This document shows, in pieces, positions 53,051 to 62,603 of a stretch of DNA of 64,000 nucleotides; position 1 is the first letter of the stretch; each line of letters opens with the position of its first letter. The notes below the pieces were generated by a model. That model had not been told where the DNA came from. It saw only the letters and a program-made list of their open reading frames with translations, and did no database searches. Origin of the DNA: JAPLDB01 sp038230515 (lineage in GTDB: Bacteria; Bacteroidota; Bacteroidia; AKYH767-A; 2013-40CM-41-45); contig JBBRND010000020.1 in assembly GCA_038230515.1 (NCBI GenBank), positions 1 through 64,000 of the forward strand, read 5' to 3'. The position numbers and the translations under genes were made by a program.

Positions 53051-54964
53051 CTACTCCACATCATCAACAGGAATTGAATCTGTAGGAACCACCATCTCCC
53101 TTGCAATTCCCTTCAATTCTACATTTGGAGTTATCTCATCGTATTCATTTTGTGAGATAAGATTTTTACGAAGAAGAAAATTTGAAACCACCCGGTAGTA
53201 ATCTGCCAGATAAGGTTTCAGATTTCCTTGTTCATCGAAAGAATATTTAAACCATTTCGGATGCGGAAGTAAGCTTGCAAGAAAAATACTTTCTGAAAGT
53301 GTCAACTCTGCCGGCTTCTTATTGAAATAAAAACGTGATGCTTCACCTACACCATAAACTCCGGGCCCCAGTTCAATAATGTTGAGATATACTTCAAACA
53401 TCCTCTCCTTACTACACAATCGGTTGCTTTCAATCAACCAAACAATGAGCGCTTCTTCTGCTTTGCGCGCAATCGTTTTATGGCGGCTCAGAAAAACATT
53501 TTTCACCAACTGCATACTGATCGTGCTTCCGCCTCTCACAAATTTTCCCTTGCGGTAATTTTCAGCAATTGATTTTCTGAATGCATCTTCATTGAAACCG
53601 TTGTGAAAGAAAAAATTTCCATCTTCACTTGTGAGGATAGCATTTTTAAGATTTGCGGAAATCTGATCTGTAGGCGTGAAGTCGGGATTGGAAGCACCTA
53701 TCATGAATGAACGGAACGGGCGATCATGCTCATAAACTGTATGCAGAAACTCTTCATTCATCTTAGAAAGATCTTCGGTTCCTGATTTGCGCACACGAAA
53801 TTTGAGTTTGCTCATCTGTGAATTGAACTCTACGCTGTCAGGTTGAGAGGAGTCAAGTTTGAAGTTTAATGAATACTGAAGTGTACCATCTGCTTGTATA
53901 TCGCGGGTTTCGTCAAACATTCCTGCCGGAAGCGAAGAGAAAAAACCATTCGCATCAACGGTATCCGTTTTGATCTGCAACTCGTAAACTTTGCCTTTAT
54001 CAGAAGTAACCTTTGCAAAAGGATGAATCGTAATTTTGTTCATCATAAAAGAAGAAACGCTGTCAAGCGAAACAGAATTGGGCGTGATGCATACTTTGTA
54101 ATCAAACTGCAAATGCTCAATCTTAATGGTGTCGTCAGAAATTTTGGATTGATAAAAGAAAAAATTTGTTGAAGAAACTTCTCCTCCAATTGTGAAATTG
54201 TTTTTCGTAAAATCATTTTCAGTTAGTGCCGCATGAATGCTGTCGAAGCCGCACGAGAGGTTGAAGAGCTCTTTCATTAGTGGGAGCCGCGCATCATCAT
54301 TCAGCGGATAAATTTCTACATCATACTGCCGCCTGTCCTGATCGAATGAGCCGATCAGTTTCCAGCTTTTGTTTTGTTTTACATCGAGCAACTCGCCTTC
54401 CATCTTTTCTTTAGAAGAATAAAATTCAGGAATGCGCACATCTACCTGGAACGTATCGGAAATAAAACTCAATCCGACATTCCTCACTTCCGCATTTTGC
54501 GGTGCAAGATCAAATGCCTTTGAAAAGAAGCTATGAAAGAGAGCAGAAAAATTTTTCTCTGCTGCTTTTGGTTTGGCAGTGTCCTGTTTTGGAGAAAAGA
54601 GAGACGAGTAATTGCACGAACCATCATTGCAGCTTAGGTGTACAAATCCACTTTTCATTTCCAGCGAACGCAGTTTGAGATTGAAAACAAGCAACGAACC
54701 AAATGCCGGAGTTGCAGAAAGAGTATCAAGATGAAACAAGGTGTCGCCCGCAGCAGGCACAATTGTGATGTCATTCATCTGTACAGTAGTCAACCCATTG
54801 AAGGAAGACTGTCCGACAGTTAGCTCAAGATTGAATCGCTTGTTCAGCTTTTTTGAAATCGTATCAATTGCAAAATGCAGGATCGAATTCCGGAAAAGCA
54901 AATAAAGCAAAACAAGAAGCAGGAATGTTGCCGTTGCGCGGCTGACTATTTTTCTCCAATTCAT
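53051..54964 (-). CDS. GT51 peptidoglycan transglycosylase with AsmA-like N-terminus
   Basis: 637 aa. One N-terminal membrane helix (A-T-F-L-L-L-V-L-L-Y-L-L-F). Residues about 30-400 form a beta-rich AsmA/DUF748-like region (repeated V-Q-M-N-D-I-T-I, L-R-S-L-E-M-K-S-G-F-V type strands). The C-terminal 230 residues are a glycosyltransferase 51 domain: A-I-L-T-S-E-D-G-N-F-F-F-H with the catalytic Glu, G-G-S-T-I-S-M-Q-L-V-K-N, R-K-A-E-E-A-L and Y-L-N-I-I-E-L-G-P-G-V-Y-G-V. No transpeptidase domain. It would polymerise lipid II in the periplasm. Confidence 0.88.
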   Translation of the reverse strand: MNWRKIVSRATATFLLLVLLYLLFRNSILHFAIDTISKKLNKRFNLELTVGQSSFNGLTTVQMNDITIVPAAGDTLFHLDTLSATPAFGSLLVFNLKLRSLEMKSGFVHLSCNDGSCNYSSLFSPKQDTAKPKAAEKNFSALFHSFFSKAFDLAPQNAEVRNVGLSFISDTFQVDVRIPEFYSSKEKMEGELLDVKQNKSWKLIGSFDQDRRQYDVEIYPLNDDARLPLMKELFNLSCGFDSIHAALTENDFTKNNFTIGGEVSSTNFFFYQSKISDDTIKIEHLQFDYKVCITPNSVSLDSVSSFMMNKITIHPFAKVTSDKGKVYELQIKTDTVDANGFFSSLPAGMFDETRDIQADGTLQYSLNFKLDSSQPDSVEFNSQMSKLKFRVRKSGTEDLSKMNEEFLHTVYEHDRPFRSFMIGASNPDFTPTDQISANLKNAILTSEDGNFFFHNGFNEDAFRKSIAENYRKGKFVRGGSTISMQLVKNVFLSRHKTIARKAEEALIVWLIESNRLCSKERMFEVYLNIIELGPGVYGVGEASRFYFNKKPAELTLSESIFLASLLPHPKWFKYSFDEQGNLKPYLADYYRVVSNFLLRKNLISQNEYDEITPNVELKGIAREMVVPTDSIPVDDVE

Positions 54965-55030
54965 GATGCGCTTTATATCTGCAAGATGGAGAATGTATTG
55001 ATGCGAAGCAAGTATTGAAATTGTGCTTAC

Positions 55031-55213
55031 TTATTTAATACGCCCCGATCCGAACATATCAGGATAGAAAATGTATTTAGATTTTTGTAATGTACAACCT
55101 TTGCCAAACCGCTCATTAAAAGGTGGGATGGGTGATAAGTATTCATGGATGCCTGAGGGTGGACAAGATTTTAATTTTTCTATTAATTCTTTAACTTCTT
55201 CAATTGAACTCAT
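55031..55213 (-). CDS. Small hypothetical protein, 60 aa
   Basis: M-S-S-I-E-E-V-K-E-L-I-E-K-L-K-S-C-P-P-S-G-I-H-E-Y... has an amphipathic N-terminal helix, then a Pro/Gly-rich segment and C-T-L-Q-K-S-K-Y-I-F-Y. It has two cysteines but no recognisable fold. It lies 23 bp after the VioB-like gene on the same strand, so co-transcription and a joint role are likely. Confidence 0.5.
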   Translation of the reverse strand: MSSIEEVKELIEKLKSCPPSGIHEYLSPIPPFNERFGKGCTLQKSKYIFYPDMFGSGRIK

Positions 55214-55236
55214 AGTTATTGATTAAAATAATTTGC

Positions 55237-56223
55237 TTAATTAGCTTTCCTTTCACCAACAGGAATGTATTTAAAAGTAGGACCTGCATTTCCCTTTTTA
55301 CCGATCAGCGGAATCTTCATTAATTGAAGCGCAGGTTTTTTAAGTTTAAACATAATGCCTATTGCTTCATCGAATGACGGGGTTTTGCTGGAGAAAGCTA
55401 CCTGCATGGAATCAAGTAATTCGCTGTAAGTACAATTGAAACTATTGTTTCTCTGCTTAGCTTCTTCTGAAAAATAAAACTCATCAGGATCAATACTCAT
55501 GTCAAGCACTTCTTCTTCGTAACTCCAAATATCATTTTGCATCAAATCCTGGATGGAAAGAAATTTCCAGTAATGAGTAAGCTGATGGTCTTTGTCATGC
55601 AATTTTCCTGAATGCCCTTCTCCCTGGTCAATAATTTCATCTAATGCGTTGAGGGCATCCTGTTTACAGTTTACAGTGTACAACATCCCTTTCGCAGGGT
55701 TAAAAGAGGCAGCTATTTGTTTTCCACCTTTAAAATCACTGTCTGATAAGGAGTCATGTTTTATGAGGTTTTCTATTTCGTCATAAAATTCACCAATCGT
55801 ACACCAGCCATCTTCATGATGTTTGGTCCCAAACATTTCTTCCGGCAATTCTATTTTAAGAAAATCTGCAATGGCATGTGGACAGCATTTATTCAAATGA
55901 ACCGTAAATGCATTATTTGTTTTGCTATGACCCGGCAATTCGCAAGGAAAAGAAGGTAACAGGGAAACATCATTTAATACCGGACTACCTCCTAAAGCGT
56001 TGAGAATATTGCAAGCCATCGCCATGTGAAGCATTTCTTCTTGAATAACTGAAAGCAAAAACTTCTTTGAATGTTCCGCGTGGGTTGAATTACCATGAAT
56101 GCTCCAATATGCACTAAGGTATGGAGGCAAGGTGGAATGTTCTAAAGCGATAGCAGTCTGCAAATGTTTTTGCAGAGTAAGCAGAACATGGGGCATGCTC
56201 ATATTTTCTTTCTTAACGTTCAT
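55237..56223 (-). CDS. VioB-type ferritin-like protein
   Basis: 328 aa. Ferritin-like diiron motifs: A-L-E-H-S-T-L-P-P-Y-L near residue 28 and S-V-I-Q-E-E-M-L-H-M-A-M-A-C-N near 60, matching the ferritin-like domain named after VioB (iminophenyl-pyruvate dimer synthase). A second E-E...H set is expected near 200 (D-K-D-H-Q-L-T-H-Y-W-K-F). Stand-alone versions occur in many bacteria outside violacein clusters. No other violacein-like genes are here, so the substrate is unknown. Confidence 0.8.
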   Translation of the reverse strand: MNVKKENMSMPHVLLTLQKHLQTAIALEHSTLPPYLSAYWSIHGNSTHAEHSKKFLLSVIQEEMLHMAMACNILNALGGSPVLNDVSLLPSFPCELPGHSKTNNAFTVHLNKCCPHAIADFLKIELPEEMFGTKHHEDGWCTIGEFYDEIENLIKHDSLSDSDFKGGKQIAASFNPAKGMLYTVNCKQDALNALDEIIDQGEGHSGKLHDKDHQLTHYWKFLSIQDLMQNDIWSYEEEVLDMSIDPDEFYFSEEAKQRNNSFNCTYSELLDSMQVAFSSKTPSFDEAIGIMFKLKKPALQLMKIPLIGKKGNAGPTFKYIPVGERKAN

Positions 56224-56530
56224 ATCATTTTAGGAGTAGGAATAAAAATAATGTTGAGCGCCTTGTCTAATTTCTATTTCACAACAGGAATTCTTTCTAA
56301 TGCGTTTTTTTTTGCATTTAAGATTATTTTATCGCCTCATCTGATTGGAAATACAAAAGTAAAAAAAGAATTAGCCGGATGAAACCATTCCACACTTTAG
56401 TCGCTTCAATATTCTTTACTTGCTAAGCAAGTTGCATTTCAGAAAAAACAATTTACTCTTGCTTCATAAACCTTAGGTTTCAATGATTGAGTAAAGTACC
56501 TATTCCCATCTTTCCACTTACTTTCGCTCC
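56224..56530. other. Intergenic region between VioB-like gene and priA
   Basis: No ORF I can support. A 15-bp palindrome, ACTTGCTAAGCAAGT, at 56418-56432 lies about 100 bp before priA and could be an operator; nothing else of note. Confidence 0.4.
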
Positions 56531-59020
56531 ATGGCAAAGCGTTTTTTTGCTGATGTAATTTTACCCATTGCAATCCCAAATCTTCTTACTTATGAAGTAG
56601 GGGAGAGGCATGCCTCAGAAGTAGCTGTTGGCAAGCGCGTAATTGTTCAACTTGGCAAACAGAAATTTTATTCTGCAATCATCAGGAAGTTGCACAATAC
56701 AGTTCCCGAATTTTACGAGATAAAAGAAATTCAGAGTGTGCTGGATGTTGAGCCAATCGTAAGTGAAACTCAATTGAAATTCTGGGAATGGATTTCCGCA
56801 TATTATCTCTGCCACATAGGAGAGGTGATGAATGCTGCGCTACCAGCCGCATTAAAGCTGCAAAGTGAATCAAAAATCATTCTCAATCCGGATTACCAAC
56901 ACGATCATCACGATCTTTCTGAAAAAGAATTTCTGATTTACGAGGCGCTGTTGCTGCAACATGAACTGACTGCTACAGAAGTGGCAAAGATTATTCAGCG
57001 CAAATCACCTCATTCAATTTTGAAAGAGATGATTGAAAAGGGAGTGGTATTGATGGCTGAAGAAGTTCAGGATCGTTACAAGCCCAAAAGAGAAGTACGG
57101 ATTTCTCTAAGTGAAAAGTATGCAGATGAAAATTTATTGAGAGAAGTTTTTGAAACGCTGGAGAAACGATCTCCTAAGCAATTAGAAGCACTCATGCAGT
57201 TTATGAAGTTACATTATGATAACAAGGAGAAAAAAAATATTCTGAAAGGTGAATTGCTGAAAGATGAGAAGGTAAGTAGTTCAGCAATTGTGGCTTTAAT
57301 CAAAAAGGAAATTCTTAATGAAAAAGTAGTGCAGGTTGATCGGCTTCTCTCAGCTAATTCTCCTGTTGAACCGGTTGCTGAATTAAGTTTGGCGCAAATA
57401 AACTCTCTCGAAGAAATAAATACTCACTTTAAAGAAAGAGATGTTGTGCTTCTTCACGGCATAACTTCCAGCGGAAAAACAGAAATCTACATTCATCTTA
57501 TTGAAGAAGCAGTGAAACAGGGAAAACAAGTGCTCTACCTGTTACCTGAAATTGCACTCACAGCACAAATGATAAATCGCCTGAGAAAACATTTCGGAAG
57601 TGGAGTTGGAGTTTATCATTCACGCCAGAACAGTAACGAGCGCGTGGAAGTATGGAAGGCAGTAAAGAATTTTGATGAGGAGAAGAAAGAGAAAATTCAA
57701 ACAGCACAGATTGTTCTTGGGGCGCGTTCAGCATTGTTTCTGCCTTATTCAAATCCCGGGTTGATAATTGTTGATGAAGAGCATGATCAATCCTACAAGC
57801 AAAATGAACCGGCACCTCGTTATCATGGAAGAGATGCAGCGCTGATGCTTGCAAAAATATTTTCTGCAAAAACCCTGTTGGGTTCTGCAACGCCATCGCT
57901 GGAAAGTTTTTTCAATGCGAAGGAAAACAAGTATGCGATGGTAAATCTCTCTGAGCGTTTCGGAGGAATGGAAGTTCCTGAAATAATTGTTTCTGATGTT
58001 AAAGAAGCAACGCGAAAGAAGTTGATGAAGTCGCACTTTACTCCATTGCTGCTTGATTCAATTGAAGAAGCGTTGAAGAACAAGGAGCAGGTTATTCTTT
58101 TTCAGAACAGAAGAGGATTTGCACCGGTGCTTGAGTGTAACAATTGTTCGTGGATGCCGCAGTGTAAAAACTGCTCAGTTACACTTACTTATCATAAACA
58201 GATAAACCAATTAAAGTGTCATTACTGCGGCTATACACAGAATCCTCCGTCAACGTGCGGTCGCTGCGGTGATCATCATTTGGAGATAAAAGGTTTCGGA
58301 ACGGAAAAAATAGAAGAGGAGATGTCTATTTTTTTTCCGGAAGCAATCATAAACCGGCTCGATCTTGATTCAACACGTTCGCGAAATGCTTATCAGAAAA
58401 TTATCTCTGACTTTGAAGAACGAAAGGTGGACATACTTGTAGGGACACAAATGGTAACTAAGGGGCTGGACTTCGAAAATGTTTCCACCGTTGGTATCAT
58501 CAATGCCGATCAGATGCTGAACTTTCCTGATTTCAGAGCGCATGAGAGAGCATATCAGCTAATGAGCCAGGTTAGTGGACGCTCAGGCAGAAAGCTGAAG
58601 CGTGGTAAAGTGATTATTCAGACACATCAGCCAGAACATTGGGTAATTCAGGATGTAATCAATCACAACTACGAAGCATTTTTTCAACGCGACTTGGCTG
58701 AGCGGAAGAAATTTAGTTATCCGCCACATACGAGATTGATAGAACTTATGATGAAGCATCGCGATTCTGATTTCCTTCACGAAACATCTTTTCAATTTGC
58801 TGACGGATTAAGATTAAAACTCGGAAACCGGATAATTGGTCCTCATCAACCGTTGATAGCCCGGATAAAAAATCTATGGCTTAAGAGAATCCTGATCAAG
58901 ATAGAAAGGGAGACCTCAAGTAAGAAGGTGAAGGAAATCCTGGGTGAGCAGATTAAATCCTTTTTTGCTGAAAAGAAAAACCACGCCACCGGAATTGTGA
59001 TTGATGTGGATCCGGTTTAA
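56531..59020 (+). CDS. priA: Primosomal replication helicase PriA
   Basis: 829 aa. N-terminal 3'-DNA-binding domain (A-D-V-I-L-P-I-A-I-P-N-L-L-T-Y). Walker A G-I-T-S-S-G-K-T at about 310-317, D-E-E-H-D motif II, G-S-A-T-P-S-L-E motif III. The insert of four C-x-x-C pairs at about 536-577 (C-N-N-C, C-K-N-C, C-H-Y-C, C-G-R-C) binds two zinc ions. G-T-Q-M-V-T-K-G-L-D-F and Q-V-S-G-R-S-G-R complete motifs V and VI. It reloads the replisome at stalled forks. Single-gene unit. Confidence 0.97.
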   Translation: MAKRFFADVILPIAIPNLLTYEVGERHASEVAVGKRVIVQLGKQKFYSAIIRKLHNTVPEFYEIKEIQSVLDVEPIVSETQLKFWEWISAYYLCHIGEVMNAALPAALKLQSESKIILNPDYQHDHHDLSEKEFLIYEALLLQHELTATEVAKIIQRKSPHSILKEMIEKGVVLMAEEVQDRYKPKREVRISLSEKYADENLLREVFETLEKRSPKQLEALMQFMKLHYDNKEKKNILKGELLKDEKVSSSAIVALIKKEILNEKVVQVDRLLSANSPVEPVAELSLAQINSLEEINTHFKERDVVLLHGITSSGKTEIYIHLIEEAVKQGKQVLYLLPEIALTAQMINRLRKHFGSGVGVYHSRQNSNERVEVWKAVKNFDEEKKEKIQTAQIVLGARSALFLPYSNPGLIIVDEEHDQSYKQNEPAPRYHGRDAALMLAKIFSAKTLLGSATPSLESFFNAKENKYAMVNLSERFGGMEVPEIIVSDVKEATRKKLMKSHFTPLLLDSIEEALKNKEQVILFQNRRGFAPVLECNNCSWMPQCKNCSVTLTYHKQINQLKCHYCGYTQNPPSTCGRCGDHHLEIKGFGTEKIEEEMSIFFPEAIINRLDLDSTRSRNAYQKIISDFEERKVDILVGTQMVTKGLDFENVSTVGIINADQMLNFPDFRAHERAYQLMSQVSGRSGRKLKRGKVIIQTHQPEHWVIQDVINHNYEAFFQRDLAERKKFSYPPHTRLIELMMKHRDSDFLHETSFQFADGLRLKLGNRIIGPHQPLIARIKNLWLKRILIKIERETSSKKVKEILGEQIKSFFAEKKNHATGIVIDVDPV

Positions 59021-59375
59021 CCTCGTTCAACTATTTTCTTAGAGTTTTAATTAGGGTAGGGCTGTTGAAAGCAGTGCTATTTTTTCAACTCCGCCATGAA
59101 TGGCTACTGATTTGTTTGATTGAATACCGGCAGATTCTAAGGAATGGATCAAAATAGGCATTATTATATTTAACATAATGTTAATTATGGTATGATGGAA
59201 GGGTGTGTTTCTGACATGGTGGTTGGCTATTTCGCAGTGCTGTAGCGGCTTTTAGCCATGAAAGGTTAACCATTCGCCAAATAGAAATGGCTTTGGACGT
59301 TACACGGTTGTTTCTTTATAATTGAAGATAGATACACAGCCATGTGGAACGAACAAATACTAAAACAAAAAAGTC
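59021..59375. other. 355-bp intergenic region with a palindrome
   Basis: No gene supported. TTAACATAATGTTAA at 59170-59184 is a near-perfect 15-bp palindrome, and GGCTGTAGCGGCTTTTAGCC-like short dyads follow. There is no TAnnTTTG in the right place for the gene at 59376 that I can see. Confidence 0.4.
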
Positions 59376-60029
59376 ATGAGAACTTGCTGTTGTCATTCCC
59401 CACATTTCAAAACCGAAAATCAATTTTCGGTTTGCATGAATCCGGATTGCGTCAATCATCTCGCTCCGACTCTGCTAATCTCCAATAAGACCGTAAAACG
59501 TTTTACGATTTCTTTAATCGCCATCCTGATACTTTGTTTCTGTACAAACGACTACAGTTCGGTCACTAATTCAGAATCGCGCACTTCGGCAGAATATTTC
59601 CATAAGCGCAGATACGTGGTTGAATGTACAAACGAAAATCTTAAGGGCGAAATTCAGTTGAACAAAATTATTTGTCCTGATGAGGTTTATGCGCAGATAT
59701 TGATTGAGAGCGCACACATGACTTCATTTCTTTTCAAGCGTGCAAATAATATGCTCGGTATGCGTTATCCATTCAAACGGACAACTACTGCAATCGGCAT
59801 TTACCTGCCCGATGAAGATACCGTTGTTAAAGGCACTCAGGATGAATTAAAAAAATACGCCAGGAAAAATAATTATGCTGTGTATGCGACCTGGACTGAT
59901 TGCGTTGCTGACTACAAAATGTGGCAGGACGAATGTTTTCATCTTACCGAAAAATATCTAAACTTTTTGGGAAACTACTACGCCCAGGATGTCAACTACG
60001 TGGCAAAAATCAAGCAGATGTCCCGTTAA
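59376..60029 (+). CDS. Zn-ribbon, TM, glucosaminidase-like protein
   Basis: 217 aa with three parts. Residues 1-25 are cysteine-rich (C-C-C-H ... C-M-N-P-D-C), a possible zinc knuckle. Residues about 40-56 are a membrane helix (F-T-I-S-L-I-A-I-L-I-L-C-F-C). The rest resembles LYZ2/FlgJ-type N-acetylglucosaminidase: Y-A-Q-I-L-I-E-S-A-H-M-T-S (catalytic Glu) and N-N-M-L-G-M-R, then W-T-D-C-V-A-D-Y-K-M-W-Q. It would be a membrane-anchored peptidoglycan hydrolase. A cytoplasmic Cys-rich head on such a protein is uncommon. Confidence 0.72.
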   Translation: MRTCCCHSPHFKTENQFSVCMNPDCVNHLAPTLLISNKTVKRFTISLIAILILCFCTNDYSSVTNSESRTSAEYFHKRRYVVECTNENLKGEIQLNKIICPDEVYAQILIESAHMTSFLFKRANNMLGMRYPFKRTTTAIGIYLPDEDTVVKGTQDELKKYARKNNYAVYATWTDCVADYKMWQDECFHLTEKYLNFLGNYYAQDVNYVAKIKQMSR

Positions 60030-60041
60030 AATTTTGGGAAA

Positions 60042-60188
60042 TTATCCCCAGCGCAGAAAAGAATAAATACAGCCGAATAAAATGATGATATATAGAAATG
60101 CAACGGTGGCTGCACCTGTCTCACCAAAGTATGTGTACCAGATTCCTCTGTTCTGTTCGCTATGCGATGCGTCTTGAGTATGCTCCAT
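60042..60188 (-). CDS. Small single-pass membrane protein, 48 aa
   Basis: M-E-H-T-Q-D-A-S-H-S-E-Q-N-R-G-I-W-Y-T-Y, then a hydrophobic helix (A-A-T-V-A-F-L-Y-I-I-I-L-F-G-C-I-Y) and the end S-F-L-R-W-G. A TATATTTG (-7 type) lies at 60215-60208 on the minus strand, about 20 bp before the ATG. It lies between convergent and co-directional envelope genes. Function unknown. The charge pattern and codon use look like a true small gene. Confidence 0.6.
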   Translation of the reverse strand: MEHTQDASHSEQNRGIWYTYFGETGAATVAFLYIIILFGCIYSFLRWG

Positions 60189-60293
60189 TATTTTTAGAAT
60201 TTGACTGCAAATATAAGTGATTTGAAAATTAAAATAAAATTGCCTGGAAAAAGTTCCTGAACAAATTTTTAACAGGAACTGAATTCCCGGAAT

Positions 60294-61679
60294 TCACTTC
60301 ACTTCCACCATCTGGTAGTTATCATAGCGAATCATGCGGATGTATTGGTTTTCATTCAATCCGTTTGATGTTTTGAAACGATACGTTGAATAGATTCCAT
60401 CACCGTCTGCAACGGGACCTGAATCTTTTACATCGCTCAAAAAACTTTTACAGATCAGCATTATTGCATCATTTCCTTCATACGCTGATTCGGATGGCTC
60501 AGTCATGTATTGATTACGGAAAAATTTCCGGAAGTTTATTGTGATTGCATCGGCCCTGTCCAGATGAGATGCCGAGAAAAGATGCGTGTGAAGATTTTCC
60601 ATTACTGCCGGGTCGGTGCTTTCAAAAAACTGCCAGGTGGGAATACCGATTACGGTTATCTGGAACACATCCGTTGTATCGTTCAGCTTAGTTATCACAG
60701 AGTTTACAAAGTCCTCGTTTGATGAGGGAATGAACAGTACATTGTTTCTGCCTTTCACCATGCTGGCAAGCAGAAATTCAAATTCGCCTTTTGAATAATC
60801 CAGCGAACGGCATTTTAATTCTGAGTCGTCATTCCAACCATTAATGAATGCAAGTCCTCTCTCATTCTCCTTTGATGTGCCCGGCTTCACCACTACTGCA
60901 TTTGCATTCTTAAATTTCTGAGAACAAAATTTTCCTGCTTCGTAAATCTGGGTCAAGGAACCGGGAGTTAACGCATACCCGTATGGATTATTTTTCAACA
61001 CATCATTTGAGTTAAGCGCGAACGTGAGTAAAGGAATATGATTCGCTGTCGAAAACTGATTAATCCGTTTCAACACATTTTGATTTCCGTTTACAATTAT
61101 GTAATCCATTGCTTTCATTTGCAAATCCTTCAACAGCGTGCTTACGCGCATTGAATCATTCTCGGTATCAAAAACACTGAGGTGAATTTTTAAATTTTTT
61201 GCTGCAAGCGAATCTACTGCATGCATGACTCCCTCGTAAAACTCCAGTTGAGAAACCGTTTCAGCATCCAAACTCTCATGCTGAGTAGTATCTGTTTTCA
61301 AAGAATCAGGAATAAATGTTTTCCAGATATTTACAGGCAGCATCAACGCTACATTGATTTCTTTCTTTATAATTTTCTTTTCTTCGGGTTTCTTCTCTGC
61401 TTCTGTTTTTTTTGCCGGTGATGAGGGAATCAGCAGTTCCATTTTATTTTTCAAGCCATCCTTCAGATCAGGATTGTTTTTCAGCAATTCATCTTCTGTA
61501 ACTTTAAACCGTTTGGTGATTGTAAAAATGGTTTCACTCTTCTCCACTTTGTACACGTAAAACTTTCTGCCTTTTATCCACTGAACTTCTGAAGTGTCTT
61601 TCTTATTCAGATCGTAACGCTGAGAATAAGCACTCAAGCAGAAAAGTGAAAAAACAAAAAGGAAGAAATAGTTGCGCAT
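60294..61679 (-). CDS. LysM protein with periplasmic-binding-like domain
   Basis: 461 aa. Signal peptide (N-Y-F-F-L-F-V-F-S-L-F-C-L-S-A-Y-S). One LysM domain at about 42-88 (V-E-K-S-E-T-I-F-T-I-T-K-R-F-K-V-T-E-D-E-L... N-P-D-L-K-D-G-L). A Lys/Glu linker follows, then a type I periplasmic-binding-protein-like fold (I-N-V-A-L-M-L-P-V-N, Q-L-E-F-Y-E-G-V-M-H-A-V-D-S-L) of about 330 residues, as in Leu/Ile/Val-binding proteins. Such LysM-PBP fusions are frequent in Bacteroidota and are thought to sit on peptidoglycan. Confidence 0.85.
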   Translation of the reverse strand: MRNYFFLFVFSLFCLSAYSQRYDLNKKDTSEVQWIKGRKFYVYKVEKSETIFTITKRFKVTEDELLKNNPDLKDGLKNKMELLIPSSPAKKTEAEKKPEEKKIIKKEINVALMLPVNIWKTFIPDSLKTDTTQHESLDAETVSQLEFYEGVMHAVDSLAAKNLKIHLSVFDTENDSMRVSTLLKDLQMKAMDYIIVNGNQNVLKRINQFSTANHIPLLTFALNSNDVLKNNPYGYALTPGSLTQIYEAGKFCSQKFKNANAVVVKPGTSKENERGLAFINGWNDDSELKCRSLDYSKGEFEFLLASMVKGRNNVLFIPSSNEDFVNSVITKLNDTTDVFQITVIGIPTWQFFESTDPAVMENLHTHLFSASHLDRADAITINFRKFFRNQYMTEPSESAYEGNDAIMLICKSFLSDVKDSGPVADGDGIYSTYRFKTSNGLNENQYIRMIRYDNYQMVEVK

Positions 61680-61756
61680 GAAATTGCTGAAGAATTATTC
61701 CGCAAAGTAAATGGAAATTAAAACGCGGAAATGATCTGCAACGAAAAAAAGAACCA

Positions 61757-61797
61757 TAAAAAAATCCCCGTCAGAATTCCGACAGGGATTTTTTTAT
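61757..61797. terminator. Bidirectional terminator
   Basis: ATAAAAAAATCCCCGTC pairs with GACAGGGATTTTTTTAT with one mismatch around a 7-nt loop. The A-run on the left and T-run on the right make it usable from both strands; it ends the gene at 61821 (minus). Confidence 0.85.
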
Positions 61798-61820
61798 GAA
61801 ACAACAAAAGAGTTACGCAC

Positions 61821-62450
61821 TTACTGCACAATAATACTTACTGCTGCACTCCACAAGCCCGGACCATCTTTAAGCACAGCGCGGAAACGAAAAAATATTT
61901 TCTTGCCCGGCTCAAGTCCGTTCACCACTGTTTTTGCCTGGAGCGTAACCGCAAGATCTGTCCACACAATGCCGTCAGTGCTTTGCTGCCATCCGTACGA
62001 TACACGCTTGCCTGCTGACTTTGCAACTAACTTTACCTGACCATCTGTATCGCCATTCTTCACTGCAAGAGGGGGCTTTACACGCACACCCTTATTCTTC
62101 AAATCGAAACCCGATGCCAGGATGATTGAGATAGCAGTCGCCTCGTCTGCTGCTGCATCTGCAAGCAGTTGAACATAGCCCTGCAAGCCATACACATCAT
62201 TAAGCGACTGGTCATACTCAAGGTCACGCGCAGACGCACTGCCTGTTACGTGGGTTTTCGCTTTTACTTCCGCTGCCTCCAAAGCATCCACATTAGTTTT
62301 CACTCCTCCAAGTGCGGGTGATGGGGTTACGAAAATTAACGCGTGGTCGCCAATGTTCAGCACGATTGTGCGAACTCTCAGAATGAAGTTACCAATCTTC
62401 CTCAGTTTGTTTAAGGCAATTACTGCCAACGGTCTTTTACTTGATTTCAT
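61821..62450 (-). CDS. About 200-aa array-linked protein C (helical plus FN3-like domain)
   Basis: 209 aa. No classical signal peptide, but a hydrophobic N-terminal stretch (I-V-L-N-I-G-D-H-A-L-I-F-V). An Ala-rich helical half (V-D-A-L-E-A-A-E-V-K-A-K... L-L-A-D-A-A-A-D-E-A-T-A) is followed by an FN3-like half, with the diagnostic W-Q-Q-S-T-D-G-I-V-W-T-D-L near residue 155 and L-E-P-G-K-K-I-F-F-R-F-R-A-V. Same overall plan as the 21129 and 34752 products. GC-rich relative to the region. Its leader has TTTAACAATTAAAATTTAAAG, like the rpsA leader. Array 5 lies 154 bp upstream. Confidence 0.75.
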   Translation of the reverse strand: MKSSKRPLAVIALNKLRKIGNFILRVRTIVLNIGDHALIFVTPSPALGGVKTNVDALEAAEVKAKTHVTGSASARDLEYDQSLNDVYGLQGYVQLLADAAADEATAISIILASGFDLKNKGVRVKPPLAVKNGDTDGQVKLVAKSAGKRVSYGWQQSTDGIVWTDLAVTLQAKTVVNGLEPGKKIFFRFRAVLKDGPGLWSAAVSIIVQ

Positions 62451-62603
62451 GATCTTTAAATTTTAATTGTTAAACATTAATTGAATTGTACTATATATAA
62501 TGCCGGAAAGTGTGTTTTTTAGGGGGGCTTGAGAAAAATATTTTTTACGATGGAAGTGTAAATTTCGTATGCTCTTGTTTTTCAAGTTGTTCATCATTCT
62601 CAA

